Source: Clostridiales bacterium
GTDB lineage: Bacteria; Bacillota; Clostridia; Saccharofermentanales; Saccharofermentanaceae
Direction of reading: 5' to 3'
NCBI GenBank assembly: GCA_017509245.1
Contig: JAFWQC010000090.1
Coordinates: 1 to 56,755 of the forward strand
DNA length: 56,755 bases
Shown: positions 16,255-25,096 of the stretch, in pieces
How the letters are laid out: the number at the start of each line of letters is the position of its first letter
How positions within the stretch are numbered: the first letter of the stretch is position 1
Notes under the pieces: model-generated
What the model was told of the DNA's origin: nothing
Databases searched by the model: none
Seen by the model: only the letters and a program-made list of their open reading frames with translations
Translations under genes and position numbers: made by a program

Positions 16255-16283
16255 TTGATTTAACAGAACATAAGTTCTATAAT
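16255..16283 (+). promoter_or_regulatory. Promoter with LexA-type box before the KilA-N gene
   Basis: TTGATT (16255-16260), a 17-base spacer and TATAAT (16278-16283). The spacer holds GAACATAAGTTC (16266-16277), which fits the Gram-positive SOS box GAAC-N4-GTTC. A GTCCC/GGGAC hairpin (about 16231-16246) lies just upstream. Confidence 0.6.
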
Positions 16284-16309
16284 TAATTCAAAAGAAGGGG
16301 GGGACTTAT

Positions 16310-17149
16310 ATGGAAGATTTTAAGAAAAAGCAAACTATTCACGCCGCAGGACTGGATATATCACTCTATTCCTTAGGTTCAGAAAATGAGTTTATATCAC
16401 TAACGGATATCGCAAAGTACCGGAGCATTGATCCGAGATTTACAATTCACAACTGGCTTCGAGGCAGAGACGTTATCGAATTCCTTGGCTTATGGGAAGT
16501 TTTGCATAATCCCGGTTTTAAACGTATCGAATTCGATACCTTTAAAAATGGAGCAGGCACAAACGCTTTTGTTTTCTCAATAAAAAACTGGACAGAAAAT
16601 CTAAATGCAGCAGGTCTCTTCACCAGGTCAGGCCGGTATGGCGGAGGCATATATGCGCATATTGATATTGCATTTGAATTTGCTTCCTGGTTATCGCCGG
16701 AATTCAAGCTATACATTATCCAGGACTATAAGCGTCTGAAATCCTCCGAGAATAAATCACTTGACTGGAGTCTTAGACGCGAGATAGCCAAACTAAACTA
16801 TCGTATACATACAGATGCAATAAAGAATAATTTGATCCTGCCTGAATTAACAGCTGCGCAGATATCGTACAAATACGCTGATGAAGCAGATCTGCTGAAT
16901 GTAGCTCTGTTTGGTATGACTGCGAAGCAGTGGAAAGATGCAAATCCAAACTGCAAAGGAAATATCCGTGATCAAGCAGACCTTAATCAATTGCTCGTGC
17001 TGGCTAATATGGAAAGCTATAACGCGGTTCTTATAGAACAGAGAACGCCTATGTCTGAGCGTCTGGTGCTTCTAAGAGATCTTGCCGTTAAGCAAATGAG
17101 CACATTGTCGGCTATTGATATGGACAGATTTAAAAAGCTCCAAGGGTAG
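16310..17149 (+). CDS. KilA-N domain protein
   Basis: A 279-residue protein. Residues about 25-115 form a KilA-N DNA-binding domain (FISLTDIAKY, then NWLRGRDVIEFLGLWE and, later, GGIYAHIDIAFEFASWLSPE). The C-terminal half is helical and unassigned. KilA-N proteins are common in phages as antirepressors, and similar chromosomal orphans exist. A run of Gs just before ATG 16310 serves as ribosome site. The LexA-type box in its promoter suggests induction by DNA damage. No phage genes are nearby, so it is either a prophage remnant or a domesticated regulator. Confidence 0.8.
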   Translation: MEDFKKKQTIHAAGLDISLYSLGSENEFISLTDIAKYRSIDPRFTIHNWLRGRDVIEFLGLWEVLHNPGFKRIEFDTFKNGAGTNAFVFSIKNWTENLNAAGLFTRSGRYGGGIYAHIDIAFEFASWLSPEFKLYIIQDYKRLKSSENKSLDWSLRREIAKLNYRIHTDAIKNNLILPELTAAQISYKYADEADLLNVALFGMTAKQWKDANPNCKGNIRDQADLNQLLVLANMESYNAVLIEQRTPMSERLVLLRDLAVKQMSTLSAIDMDRFKKLQG

Positions 17150-17182
17150 AAGTTCAAGGGGCATTTCGGCTGTTCACATGTA

Positions 17183-17674
17183 TCAGAACAGCGTGCATAT
17201 CCATGCGATAAGCGCGCAGACGGGGATATAGACCAGGTAGTGGATAACATGTGTCCATTTGTTATATCCGAACATGTGACGGCCGACGATGCCCTTAACT
17301 TCGGGATAGTATCTCGGGAAGAAGTTGGAATTACAGAGCAGCACCCAGTCAAAGAAAATGATATCGAATGTCTCCATACCGTAGAGCATGATGATGAACC
17401 TGATAAAAAACTGCAAAAATCCGAAGCCGTTTTTTACTCCGTCCCATCCACCCAGGATGAATGCAGCAGGATACATGAGGAACGCGAAAATGATTATTAT
17501 CCAGCCTATCGCATGTGCGCCTTTGAAACGCTCTTTGCGGTCGGGAATAACTGCAAGGATATCTTTGTGAGCAGAGCCGAAGAATCTCTTATCCTGAATA
17601 AAGGCGACGCCGCCGTAAAGGATAAGAAAATATGCAGCCATAAGCGTCAGCGTCGCTAATACTGTGATGATCAC
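17183..17674 (-). CDS. Small integral membrane protein, function unknown
   Basis: A 163-residue protein with about four hydrophobic segments (residues 3-26, 55-76, 85-105 and 140-160). I do not recognise the family. It starts in the stop of the preceding heavy-metal-associated protein gene (ATGA overlap), so the two are co-translated. The nearby feo genes suggest metal homeostasis, but nothing in its own sequence shows this. Confidence 0.6.
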   Translation of the reverse strand: MIITVLATLTLMAAYFLILYGGVAFIQDKRFFGSAHKDILAVIPDRKERFKGAHAIGWIIIIFAFLMYPAAFILGGWDGVKNGFGFLQFFIRFIIMLYGMETFDIIFFDWVLLCNSNFFPRYYPEVKGIVGRHMFGYNKWTHVIHYLVYIPVCALIAWICTLF

Positions 17675-17919
17675 CCGAACAATCCTTTCTTCACATAAGG
17701 CTCAGATGCGATTCCTAAAAAGTCATAGCCTGTGTCCTTTATAACCTTTTCGAGCACGCCCGGATCAACAGAGTCTTCGCTGATAAATGTTGCTTCCTTT
17801 TTGGCGCGGGATGCCTTGACCTTCTTTGCGGAAGGGACCACTTTCCGGATTGCGTCACAGATATGAGCTTCGCACATTCCGCACATCATGCCGTCGATCT
17901 TGACTGTTGTCTTGTACAT
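17671..17919 (-). CDS. Heavy-metal-associated (HMA) domain protein
   Basis: An 82-residue HMA fold: MYKTTVKIDGMMCGMCEAHI carries the CxxC metal site, followed by the usual beta-alpha-beta pattern ending in DTGYDFLG. ATG 17919 is chosen because AGGAAG lies nine bases before it and the fold begins there; the in-frame ATG at 18033 adds 38 unrelated residues. It is likely a soluble copper or other metal carrier. Confidence 0.8.
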   Translation of the reverse strand: MYKTTVKIDGMMCGMCEAHICDAIRKVVPSAKKVKASRAKKEATFISEDSVDPGVLEKVIKDTGYDFLGIASEPYVKKGLFG

Positions 17920-18050
17920 AAATACACTTCCTGTTCTGTAAGAATATTGCCTGATATTTTGATCTGATCCATAAACAAAAGAGACCATTAACGCGTTGGT
18001 TGCACCAATCGTAACAGTCCCTTTAGTTTTCATGGATGTCTATGGAGGGG

Positions 18051-18245
18051 TTAGGACTTTTTTGCCTTTTGCACCGAGTGGCATTTGCCGGCCAGGGCAC
18101 AGTTCGAGCAGCTGCAGCCGCAGGAACTCTTGCCCGCCTTCTTATCGCGCACCATGCTTCTAATGGCCAGCGCCACCAGAACTATTACAAGCGCGATGAT
18201 CAGGATGTTAGCCCAGTTGTTTGAAAGCCACTCCAACATTTGCAT
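18051..18245 (-). CDS. FeoB-associated Cys-rich membrane protein
   Basis: A 64-residue protein with one membrane helix (residues about 13-31) and a Cys-rich tail, CGCSCSNCALAGKC. Its size, layout and place right after feoB fit the FeoB-associated Cys-rich membrane proteins of Firmicutes, thought to aid Fe2+ uptake as FeoC-like partners. It starts six bases after the feoB stop. Confidence 0.88.
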   Translation of the reverse strand: MQMLEWLSNNWANILIIALVIVLVALAIRSMVRDKKAGKSSCGCSCSNCALAGKCHSVQKAKKS

Positions 18246-18251
18246 TTCCTC

Positions 18252-20690
18252 TTAATTCTCTTTGACCGCACCGGTGTACTTCTTTGCAGGTCTGAATACA
18301 AGGTAGCAGAGGCCTGCAAGAACAAGGAGTGCGAAGATCAGACCGATTACATTTACGGCGCCTGTGAAAAGGAGACCGAACTGGTAAACGATAAGCGAGA
18401 TCGCATAAGCGAATACGCACTGATAACCGATTGCGAACCATGTCCACTTAGCTGAGTTCATCTCTCTCTTGATGGCACCGATCGCAGCAAAGCAAGGAGC
18501 GCAGAGGAGGTTGAAGATCAGGAAGGACATACCTGCAAGAGCTGTGAGACCTTCGAAGTCGAGGACACCAAATACACCGACAACTTCTTCCTTGGCAACA
18601 AGACCCATGATGGTTGCGATAGTTGCCTTGATGTTTGCAAATCCGATAGGAGCAAAGATCCACTTGATGCCACCGCCGATGATACCAAGTACGGAAGCCT
18701 CGAGTTCCATGTCAGGATCGAATCCGAAGCCTGCATCTGTTGTTCCGAAAACAGAGCCGAGCCAGATCAGGATCGATGAGATGAGGATGACTGTTCCTGC
18801 CTTCTTGATGAAGGACCAGCCGCGCTCCCACATTGATCTTAAGAGGTTGCTCAATGTAGGCCAGTGGTATGCAGGAAGCTCCATAACGAACGGAGCAGGA
18901 TCGCCTGAGAACATCTTTGTCTTCTTAAGAAGAATACCTGAGACGATAACCGATGCCACACCGATGAAGTAGCATGCAGGAGCTACCCATGCACCGCTCC
19001 ATACTGTGTGACGGAAGAGTGCGTTAGTAATAAGGAAGATGATAGGAAGCTTAGCTCCGCAGGGAATGAATGTTGTTGTCATGATGGTCATCTTACGGTC
19101 GCGGTTGCTCTCGATCGTTCGTGATGCCATAATGCCCGGAACGCCGCATCCTGATGATACGAGCATAGGGATGAAGGACTTGCCTGAAAGGCCGAATCTT
19201 CTGAAGATACGGTCGAGTACAAATGCGACTCTTGCCATGTATCCGCATGACTCAAGGAACGCGAGGAGGAGGAAGAGTACGAGCATCTGCGGAACGAATC
19301 CCAATACTGCACCTACACCTCCGACGATACCGTCGACAACGAGTCCTGTTACGAATTCGTTGGCACCGATCTTCTCGAGGCCTGAGCTGACAAGATCAGG
19401 AATACTGGGAACGAAGATTGCGCCTTCGGCTTCATCCATGCCGGGAGCCGTGAATTCACCTTCTTCATCAAGAGCACCTGTTGCTTCAAGTGCACCTGCG
19501 AGGTCATATCCGTTCTCATCGAACTCATCTGCGAAGAAGCCGAAGTCTTCCTCGAATGCGCCGAAATCAGCCTCTTCGAAGTCACCCTGCAGGTTCCCGG
19601 CACCTGTTACGTCATTATCTGCAGCCTCATCGATAACAGCCTTAACGCCGTCTACAAAGACTGTCTCGCCGGCCCACTCATCGACCATCTCTTCGTAATT
19701 TGAACGTCCGATACCGAAGAGATACCAGCCGTCACCGAAGATCTGGTCATTAGTGAAGTCGGTCATGTTTGCACCGAAAGCAGTCATTGCGATCCAGTAG
19801 ACCGCGTACATTATGGCAGCGAAAATCGGGAGCGCAAGGATCCTGTTCGTTACGATCTTATCGATCTTGTCCGATGTGGACTGCTTAGCCTTGTTCTGCT
19901 TCTTGTAGCAGCTCTTGATGATGGATGCGATATATACATATCTCTCATTAGTGATGATGGACTCAGCATCGTCATCAAGTTCCTTCTCTGCAGATGCTAT
20001 ATCTTTCTCAATATGATCAAGCTTCTCCTTGGAGAGGCCGAGCTTTGCGATTACTTTCTCATCTCTCTCGAAAATCTTGATCGCATACCACCTCTGCTTG
20101 TCTTCATTCATGTCATGAAGTACAGCTTCTTCGATGTGTGCGAGAGCATGCTCGACGGGACCTGAGAATGTATGAGGCGGAACAGTCTTTGTATTCTCAG
20201 CAGCCTTAATTGCTTCTTCAGCCGCTTCCATGATGCCCGTGCCCTTAAGAGCAGAGATCGCAACGGCCTTGCAGCCCATTGTCTCTGAAAGAGCCTCAAG
20301 ATTGATCTTATCGCCGTTCTTGTTAACGATATCGATCATGTTTACCGCCATAACGACAGGGATCCTAAGCTCTGTAAGCTGTGTTGTCAGATAGAGGTTA
20401 CGCTCAAGATTAGTACCGTCAACGATATTGAGAATTACATCAGGATTCTCATCGATAAGGTAGTTACGCGCAACTACTTCCTCTAATGTATACGGTGATA
20501 AGGAATAGATACCCGGAAGGTCTGTGATGGTTACGCCCTCGTGCTTTTTGAGCTTACCTTCCTTCTTCTCTACCGTAACGCCCGGCCAGTTTCCGACGAA
20601 CTGGTTGGAGCCTGTCAAAGCATTAAAAAGTGTTGTCTTACCGCTGTTCGGGTTGCCCGCCAAAGCAATCTTTATTTCTTTACTTGCCAT
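18252..20690 (-). CDS. feoB: FeoB, ferrous iron transporter
   Basis: An 812-residue FeoB. The N-terminal G domain has G1 GNPNSGKT (12-19), G3 DLPG (57-60) and G4 NMID (117-120), then a helical regulatory region, then membrane segments from about residue 283 onward with the conserved SSGCGVPG and CGAKLP cysteine motifs. Between the first membrane segment and the Gate region is an acidic insertion (about 353-426) dense in Asp, Glu and Phe, which I do not expect in ordinary FeoB. The gene lies downstream of two feoA genes in a DtxR-type controlled operon. Confidence 0.95.
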   Translation of the reverse strand: MASKEIKIALAGNPNSGKTTLFNALTGSNQFVGNWPGVTVEKKEGKLKKHEGVTITDLPGIYSLSPYTLEEVVARNYLIDENPDVILNIVDGTNLERNLYLTTQLTELRIPVVMAVNMIDIVNKNGDKINLEALSETMGCKAVAISALKGTGIMEAAEEAIKAAENTKTVPPHTFSGPVEHALAHIEEAVLHDMNEDKQRWYAIKIFERDEKVIAKLGLSKEKLDHIEKDIASAEKELDDDAESIITNERYVYIASIIKSCYKKQNKAKQSTSDKIDKIVTNRILALPIFAAIMYAVYWIAMTAFGANMTDFTNDQIFGDGWYLFGIGRSNYEEMVDEWAGETVFVDGVKAVIDEAADNDVTGAGNLQGDFEEADFGAFEEDFGFFADEFDENGYDLAGALEATGALDEEGEFTAPGMDEAEGAIFVPSIPDLVSSGLEKIGANEFVTGLVVDGIVGGVGAVLGFVPQMLVLFLLLAFLESCGYMARVAFVLDRIFRRFGLSGKSFIPMLVSSGCGVPGIMASRTIESNRDRKMTIMTTTFIPCGAKLPIIFLITNALFRHTVWSGAWVAPACYFIGVASVIVSGILLKKTKMFSGDPAPFVMELPAYHWPTLSNLLRSMWERGWSFIKKAGTVILISSILIWLGSVFGTTDAGFGFDPDMELEASVLGIIGGGIKWIFAPIGFANIKATIATIMGLVAKEEVVGVFGVLDFEGLTALAGMSFLIFNLLCAPCFAAIGAIKREMNSAKWTWFAIGYQCVFAYAISLIVYQFGLLFTGAVNVIGLIFALLVLAGLCYLVFRPAKKYTGAVKEN

Positions 20691-20733
20691 TTATTTATAA
20701 ATCCTCCATTTACTATCGGTTCAGATTTCTCTG

Positions 20734-20811
20734 CGAGTGATATTGCATATTCGAACGTTTCCGCAGGAGCTTTAGCTCCGAGGACCTAGTGAGAATATGC
20801 ACTATCACTCG
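20734..20811. repeat. Long inverted repeat between feoA and feoB
   Basis: CGAGTGATATTGCATATTC (20734-20752) and GAATATGCACTATCACTCG (20793-20811) match as a 19-base inverted repeat with one mismatch. The loop holds a smaller hairpin, GGAGC-TTTA-GCTCC. The right arm overlaps the last codons of feoA. It may set the feoA to feoB expression ratio by processing or partial termination. Confidence 0.75.
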
Positions 20812-21026
20812 ACTTCTACCATTTCTGCATCTGCTTTACGGAGCGAGAGCTCATAGTCTCTGACGGTAACTTCCACAGGGTCACCTAAAGGTGCAACTTT
20901 GCGAACATAGATCTCAACACCCTTTGTGATGCCCATATCCATGATCCTGCGCTTTACAGCACCTTCGCCGTTGAGCTTTACGACTTTGACAGTCTCGCCC
21001 ACCTTAACCTCTCTTAATGTCCTCAC
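20805..21026 (-). CDS. feoA: FeoA-like SH3-fold protein
   Basis: A 73-residue FeoA: a small SH3-like beta barrel starting MRTLREVKVGETVKVVKL and containing MDMGITKGVEIYV and the APLGDPVEV motif of the family. FeoA is needed for FeoB activity and probably touches its cytoplasmic domain. It is the second of two tandem feoA genes, 13 bases after the first. Confidence 0.92.
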   Translation of the reverse strand: MRTLREVKVGETVKVVKLNGEGAVKRRIMDMGITKGVEIYVRKVAPLGDPVEVTVRDYELSLRKADAEMVEVE

Positions 21027-21039
21027 TTTTGTGTTCCTC

Positions 21040-21252
21040 CTATATCATTATTTTCTTTGCTAATTCTTCGCTGACAGCCACACGGCTTTCTTTGACCTTC
21101 ACTATCAGGTTCTCGCCGATCGCACTTACGACACTTACCTCGCCGCCGACCGTGAAACCCATGTCCTCAAGATGTTTCTTTACGTCAGGTGTGCCGCCGA
21201 TCTTTCTTATGATCTGGGGCTGTCCGATTTCCGCATAAACGAGAGGCATCAT
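21040..21252 (-). CDS. feoA: FeoA-like SH3-fold protein, first of two
   Basis: A 70-residue FeoA paralogue with LEDMGFTVGGEVSVVSAIGENLIVKVK in FeoA register. AAGGAGTG before ATG 21252 decides the start; an in-frame GTG at 21288 has no ribosome site. It opens the feo operon, directly behind two DtxR-type operators. Confidence 0.9.
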   Translation of the reverse strand: MMPLVYAEIGQPQIIRKIGGTPDVKKHLEDMGFTVGGEVSVVSAIGENLIVKVKESRVAVSEELAKKIMI

Positions 21253-21301
21253 AACCACACTCCTTGTCCGCGGGTCATATATAACCACGCATGTATATAT
21301 A

Positions 21302-21354
21302 GTTAGGCTTTGCTAACCGCCTACAAGTATAGTTAGCAATCGCTAACGCGTCAA
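21302..21354 (-). promoter_or_regulatory. feo promoter with two DtxR-type operators
   Basis: On the minus strand TTGACG (21349-21354), a 17-base spacer and TATACT (21326-21331). The operator GTTAGCAATCGCTAAC (21332-21347) fills the spacer almost exactly, and a weaker copy GTTAGGCTTTGCTAAC (21302-21317) lies just after the start point. This is a textbook repressor layout. Confidence 0.85.
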
Positions 21355-21387
21355 TAGTAACTTTATGTGAAATTATTGAATTTTGTG

Positions 21388-21427
21388 TTGAAATGCCTGT
21401 TTGTTTTTGGTAAGTTATTGCTAACTT
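21388..21427 (+). promoter_or_regulatory. Promoter of the feo-linked dtxR gene
   Basis: TTGAAA (21388-21393), a 17-base spacer and TAAGTT (21411-21416). AAGTTA-TTGC-TAACTT (21412-21427) overlaps the -10 box and keeps one GCTAAC half of the operator, suggesting weak autoregulation. Confidence 0.5.
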
Positions 21428-21446
21428 TTGGAAGGAGTCATACTTT

Positions 21447-21821
21447 ATGGCCATATTGGAATCCGGCGAGATGTATGTCGAAGCCATATACATGCTGTCT
21501 TTAGAATCCGACAAAGTGCGCGGAAAAGACATCAGCGAATACATGGGCTTCTCCAGACCATCCGTCAGCCGAGCTTTAAACTCTTTAAGAGAAAGAGGCC
21601 TTGTAAAGAAAGACAAGAACGGATATATAAAACTGACCGAAGGCGGAACTATCCTCGCTAAACATATATATGACCGCAACGTGCTGATCGCCCGTCACTT
21701 TACCGGACTGGGCGTCGATGAGAAGACGGCACAAGAAGACGCAAGGATGATCGAGCGGTTCATCAGCGACACCACTTTCAATGCGATCAGAGATCATCAG
21801 ATAAAGAACGGTACAGAATAA
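21447..21821 (+). CDS. Short DtxR/MntR-family regulator next to feo
   Basis: A 124-residue DtxR-type repressor starting MAILESGEMYVEAIYML, with recognition helix FSRPSVSRALNSLRERG and a metal region GVDEKTAQEDARMIERFIS. It lies divergent from the feoA-feoA-feoB operon, with the GTTAGC-type operators in the shared 190-base region. It is the most likely reader of that operator across the window (ECF importer, suf, xylA, feo). Family members use Fe2+ or Mn2+ as co-repressor. AAGGAG precedes ATG 21447. Confidence 0.9.
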   Translation: MAILESGEMYVEAIYMLSLESDKVRGKDISEYMGFSRPSVSRALNSLRERGLVKKDKNGYIKLTEGGTILAKHIYDRNVLIARHFTGLGVDEKTAQEDARMIERFISDTTFNAIRDHQIKNGTE

Positions 21822-21947
21822 AGCCTGAGATTGGCGTGACCTTCAATACTATCCCCCTTTACCCCAAAACCCGGTCTGTATTCTATTTAAAAATAAGCCT
21901 GTTTCCGCTATCATATATTCAAATGACAACGGACAGGGTATTTCAAT

Positions 21948-22619
21948 ATGGAGATCAAAATACTTGCAGAAAACATAAAAAGGCTTAGAGAAGAGCACAA
22001 TCTCACCCAGGAAGCACTGGCGGAATCTCTGGGTGTTCCGGAGCTCACTGTTTACAGATGGGAAGCAGGCCGCGAACTGCCGGGATTTAAAACGATTAAG
22101 AAGATTGCAGAATTTTTCGAGACTTCCGCAGAAGCATTAGTAAACAGCACGCCGGATGATGGCAAGGATTCTGCTGCATCAGACAAGGTTTCTTTTAACT
22201 GCAGGATATGCGGCGGAGATCTGGTCTATAACTATACCGACGGGACCTGCAAGTGTGCCAACTGCGGAAACAAGTGGTCCATTGCCGCGATGTATCCCAA
22301 ATATGCCGGCATAATGGCTACAATCAACAAGGCGACAAGGATACTGAACGGCAGGGCTGACCTGGCTTCGGCAGATGATGCAGATCTCCTGTTCAGGCAG
22401 GCCATAATCGAGTGCAGCAAGTTTAACGATGAGGTTTCTTCTGAGCTCATTAAGATCTGTACTGAGGGACAGGCAAAAGCTGATCAGTTAGAGATCTACT
22501 GCAGAGGCAAGCATTTCTTTGACAATAAGGCATACAAAAGCGCTTTGAAGGAACTTGAGAAAGTCCGCGGTTTCAGGAATGCGGATGATATGATCAAGCG
22601 CTGCAAAAGACAAGCCTGA
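21948..22619 (+). CDS. XRE-type helix-turn-helix protein with zinc ribbon
   Basis: A 223-residue protein. Residues 5-60 form a Cro/CI-type helix-turn-helix (LTQEALAESLGVPELTVYRWEAG). Residues about 83-105 form a zinc ribbon (CRICGGDL ... CKCANCGNKW). The C-terminal half is helical and may hold a TPR-like repeat (FDNKAYKSALKELEKV). Target and signal are unknown. Confidence 0.8.
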   Translation: MEIKILAENIKRLREEHNLTQEALAESLGVPELTVYRWEAGRELPGFKTIKKIAEFFETSAEALVNSTPDDGKDSAASDKVSFNCRICGGDLVYNYTDGTCKCANCGNKWSIAAMYPKYAGIMATINKATRILNGRADLASADDADLLFRQAIIECSKFNDEVSSELIKICTEGQAKADQLEIYCRGKHFFDNKAYKSALKELEKVRGFRNADDMIKRCKRQA

Positions 22620-22653
22620 AGCCGGCATAGAGTTTAAGCCGTAAGCAGACGGC

Positions 22654-23613
22654 ATGAAGGATGCACCTGACCGAATGAAGATATATTTCGCCCCGCTCGA
22701 AGGCATTACAGGTTATATATTCCGCAATGCTTACTGCGGAATATACGGTCATATCGAAAAGTATTTTGCACCGTTTATTTCTCCATCTGAAAAGTGTCCA
22801 ATGACTTCACGGGAAAGAAGAGACATCGCTCCCGAGAATAATACCGGGATAAACCTGGTCCCTCAGATCCTTACAAGCAGATCAGACTGCTTTATCGAAG
22901 CGGCAAAAGAACTGCAGACAATGGGTTACAGGGAAGTCAATCTGAATCTCGGGTGTCCTTCCGGAACCGTTTGTGCCAAGGGCAAAGGTGCGGGCTTCCT
23001 GCCGGAGACATTGGCACTGCAGAGGTTTCTGGATGATATCTACGCCTTTTCCGAATCCGTAAACATGAAGATATCTGTCAAAACGAGGCTCGGCTACTAT
23101 AATCCTGACGAGTTCTACGATCTCGTGGATATCTTTAACGCCTTTCCCGTTAGTGAATTGATCGTTCACCCCAGGATAAGATCAGACTTTTATAAGGGTG
23201 AGCCCAGGAAAGAATATTACGCATATGCATTGGAACATTCAAAATGTCCACTTGTGTATAACGGGAACATCTTCACGCGTAAAGATTATGATGATCTGTC
23301 AGGCGTGTTTAACAGCAGCCCTGAAACCATAATGACAGGCAGAGGTCTGATCTCCGATCCGTCTCTTGCGGATAAGTTAAAAGGTTTTACATCAGATACT
23401 GACTTCGTAAAATTCAGGCAATTACACGACACCGTTTACCATGAATATCAGAAGATCATGTCGCCTGACATCAATGTCTTATACAAAATGAGGGAGCTGT
23501 GGTCTTACTGGCAAACTCTTTTTGACGGTAAAGACCGCGATATCAAGCATTTGATGAAAGCGAAAAAATATGCGGAATACGAAGAGGCCGCAGACCGCAT
23601 ACTGCAAAATTGA
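22654..23613 (+). CDS. tRNA-dihydrouridine synthase
   Basis: A flavin-dependent Dus enzyme of up to 319 residues that reduces uridine in tRNA. MKIYFAPLEGITGYIFRNA, the LNLGCPSGTVCAKGKGAGF segment with its catalytic Cys, KTRLGY, IVHPR and MTGRGLISDP are Dus signatures. The family usually starts MKIYFAPLEG, which would place the start at ATG 22675; neither ATG has a good ribosome site. It follows the XRE gene by 34 bases. Confidence 0.9.
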   Translation: MKDAPDRMKIYFAPLEGITGYIFRNAYCGIYGHIEKYFAPFISPSEKCPMTSRERRDIAPENNTGINLVPQILTSRSDCFIEAAKELQTMGYREVNLNLGCPSGTVCAKGKGAGFLPETLALQRFLDDIYAFSESVNMKISVKTRLGYYNPDEFYDLVDIFNAFPVSELIVHPRIRSDFYKGEPRKEYYAYALEHSKCPLVYNGNIFTRKDYDDLSGVFNSSPETIMTGRGLISDPSLADKLKGFTSDTDFVKFRQLHDTVYHEYQKIMSPDINVLYKMRELWSYWQTLFDGKDRDIKHLMKAKKYAEYEEAADRILQN

Positions 23614-23628
23614 CCGGGGATATCTGTA

Positions 23629-24933
23629 TCAATTTTTCTCCATTTTCAGATCAGCTAATACCCAGTCATCGGTGATCAATTCGTACTCCTTACCGCAGCT
23701 GGGACAGAACTTGTTCTTAACGGGGTTGAAGCTCCTGGCACATGCGGGACAGCTGATCTTTGTCATTGAGAAGTTCAAATCAACAGGTATGTCTGTTCTT
23801 CTTTTGAAGGTCGCACTGATAACAGGCTGTGATAAGCTTACCGCATTATCTTTTACGGAGAGTACATCAAAATACGATTTGGTCTCTACTGATATGATCC
23901 CGTTTTCTTCAACAAAGCCCATAATACCGAATGTTCCTGCATAGTTCAGATCGATAATATCCTTGAACTCAGCGGGAAGCGGTTCGCCTTTGTAGCAAAG
24001 AAGCTCTCCCTCGTCCTTTGAATATATGGCCGTCTTGATCAGAGATATCGCCTTGTTCTTAAAGTACTCAAAAGAAAAACCTGAAGTTATATTCTTCATT
24101 CTGTGTTCGAAGCGCTCTCTGGATTTTGCAGTTCCCATTCTCTTGAGATCAACGATCACTCTGGCTAACTTGAACAGCAAATGCAGAAGCAGGAAGAAAA
24201 AACCTCCCCAGACGATGCACGCAACAGGACCATAGAGAATATTTACAGCATAGTCAGGATCATAAGAGGAATTAAGAATATCCGCGACCACCGGAATAGA
24301 ATTAAGAAAAGGGCGGAATATAATTGAAACAAGAGCACAGACAGCCGTACATACCGGCCAGCCGATCAATACCTGCTTCTTTGTCATGCGGAGCGAATCA
24401 AAGAAATAGAATCCGGTGATCTTCGGGAAAAGATCGTCCATCTTATACTGTGTTCCGCAGAACGGACATCCGTTCTGAAGTTCCTCTATCGTGCTGACGG
24501 CGGCGCAGTTCGGGCAACAGATGCTCTCATTATCAGGATGAGAGCCTGAGATGACATCCGTGACAGTCCCGTAAAAATCGCGTCTGTGCTTATCCTGGTA
24601 GATCACCTGACCGTTTTGCTTGATCCGTCTTTTAACCCCGAGAAAAGCTAATCCCACGGTGCTCTTATAATACTCGTCATACCAGCCCTCGCCATCAAAG
24701 AATGTATTTCCTGCAGGTGATTTATTAGTCCATTCAAAAACTTCAAAATCCATCTCGATATTCTTTTCTTTTAAGCGTTCATTCTGAAGTTTAAGCGTAT
24801 ATGTAACATCATTATCTGCATTAGGAATGGTCTTGCCTTTACATATGGCATCTCCCAAAGATGAAGAGAAGTTGATGAGTTTCTCATCATAAGCAGGTCT
24901 CATCGGTATCGCCTTTTGATAATGTCTTCCCAT
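23629..24933 (-). CDS. Membrane protein with two zinc ribbons
   Basis: A 434-residue protein. A CxxC-type ribbon lies at residues about 139-160 (CCPNCAAV ... CPFCGTQY), followed by two or three membrane segments (about 188-275), a soluble domain, and a second ribbon near the C-terminus (CPACARSF ... CPSCGKEY). The family is not known to me, but TIM44-like zinc-ribbon proteins have a comparable layout. It may be a membrane-anchored scaffold or chaperone; this is only inference. Confidence 0.65.
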   Translation of the reverse strand: MGRHYQKAIPMRPAYDEKLINFSSSLGDAICKGKTIPNADNDVTYTLKLQNERLKEKNIEMDFEVFEWTNKSPAGNTFFDGEGWYDEYYKSTVGLAFLGVKRRIKQNGQVIYQDKHRRDFYGTVTDVISGSHPDNESICCPNCAAVSTIEELQNGCPFCGTQYKMDDLFPKITGFYFFDSLRMTKKQVLIGWPVCTAVCALVSIIFRPFLNSIPVVADILNSSYDPDYAVNILYGPVACIVWGGFFFLLLHLLFKLARVIVDLKRMGTAKSRERFEHRMKNITSGFSFEYFKNKAISLIKTAIYSKDEGELLCYKGEPLPAEFKDIIDLNYAGTFGIMGFVEENGIISVETKSYFDVLSVKDNAVSLSQPVISATFKRRTDIPVDLNFSMTKISCPACARSFNPVKNKFCPSCGKEYELITDDWVLADLKMEKN

Positions 24934-25096
24934 AATATTCCCCCTGTAAAATATTGCTATGACACATATATTTTACTGCCAATCTGCGTAACTATACAAC
25001 TCTGCTATCTAGGATACCGAATCTTATTGCTTCCATCAAAAGAGCTCCTCTCCGTTATAATCGTGATAGAGTGTTACAATTTACCGGGGGCTTATT

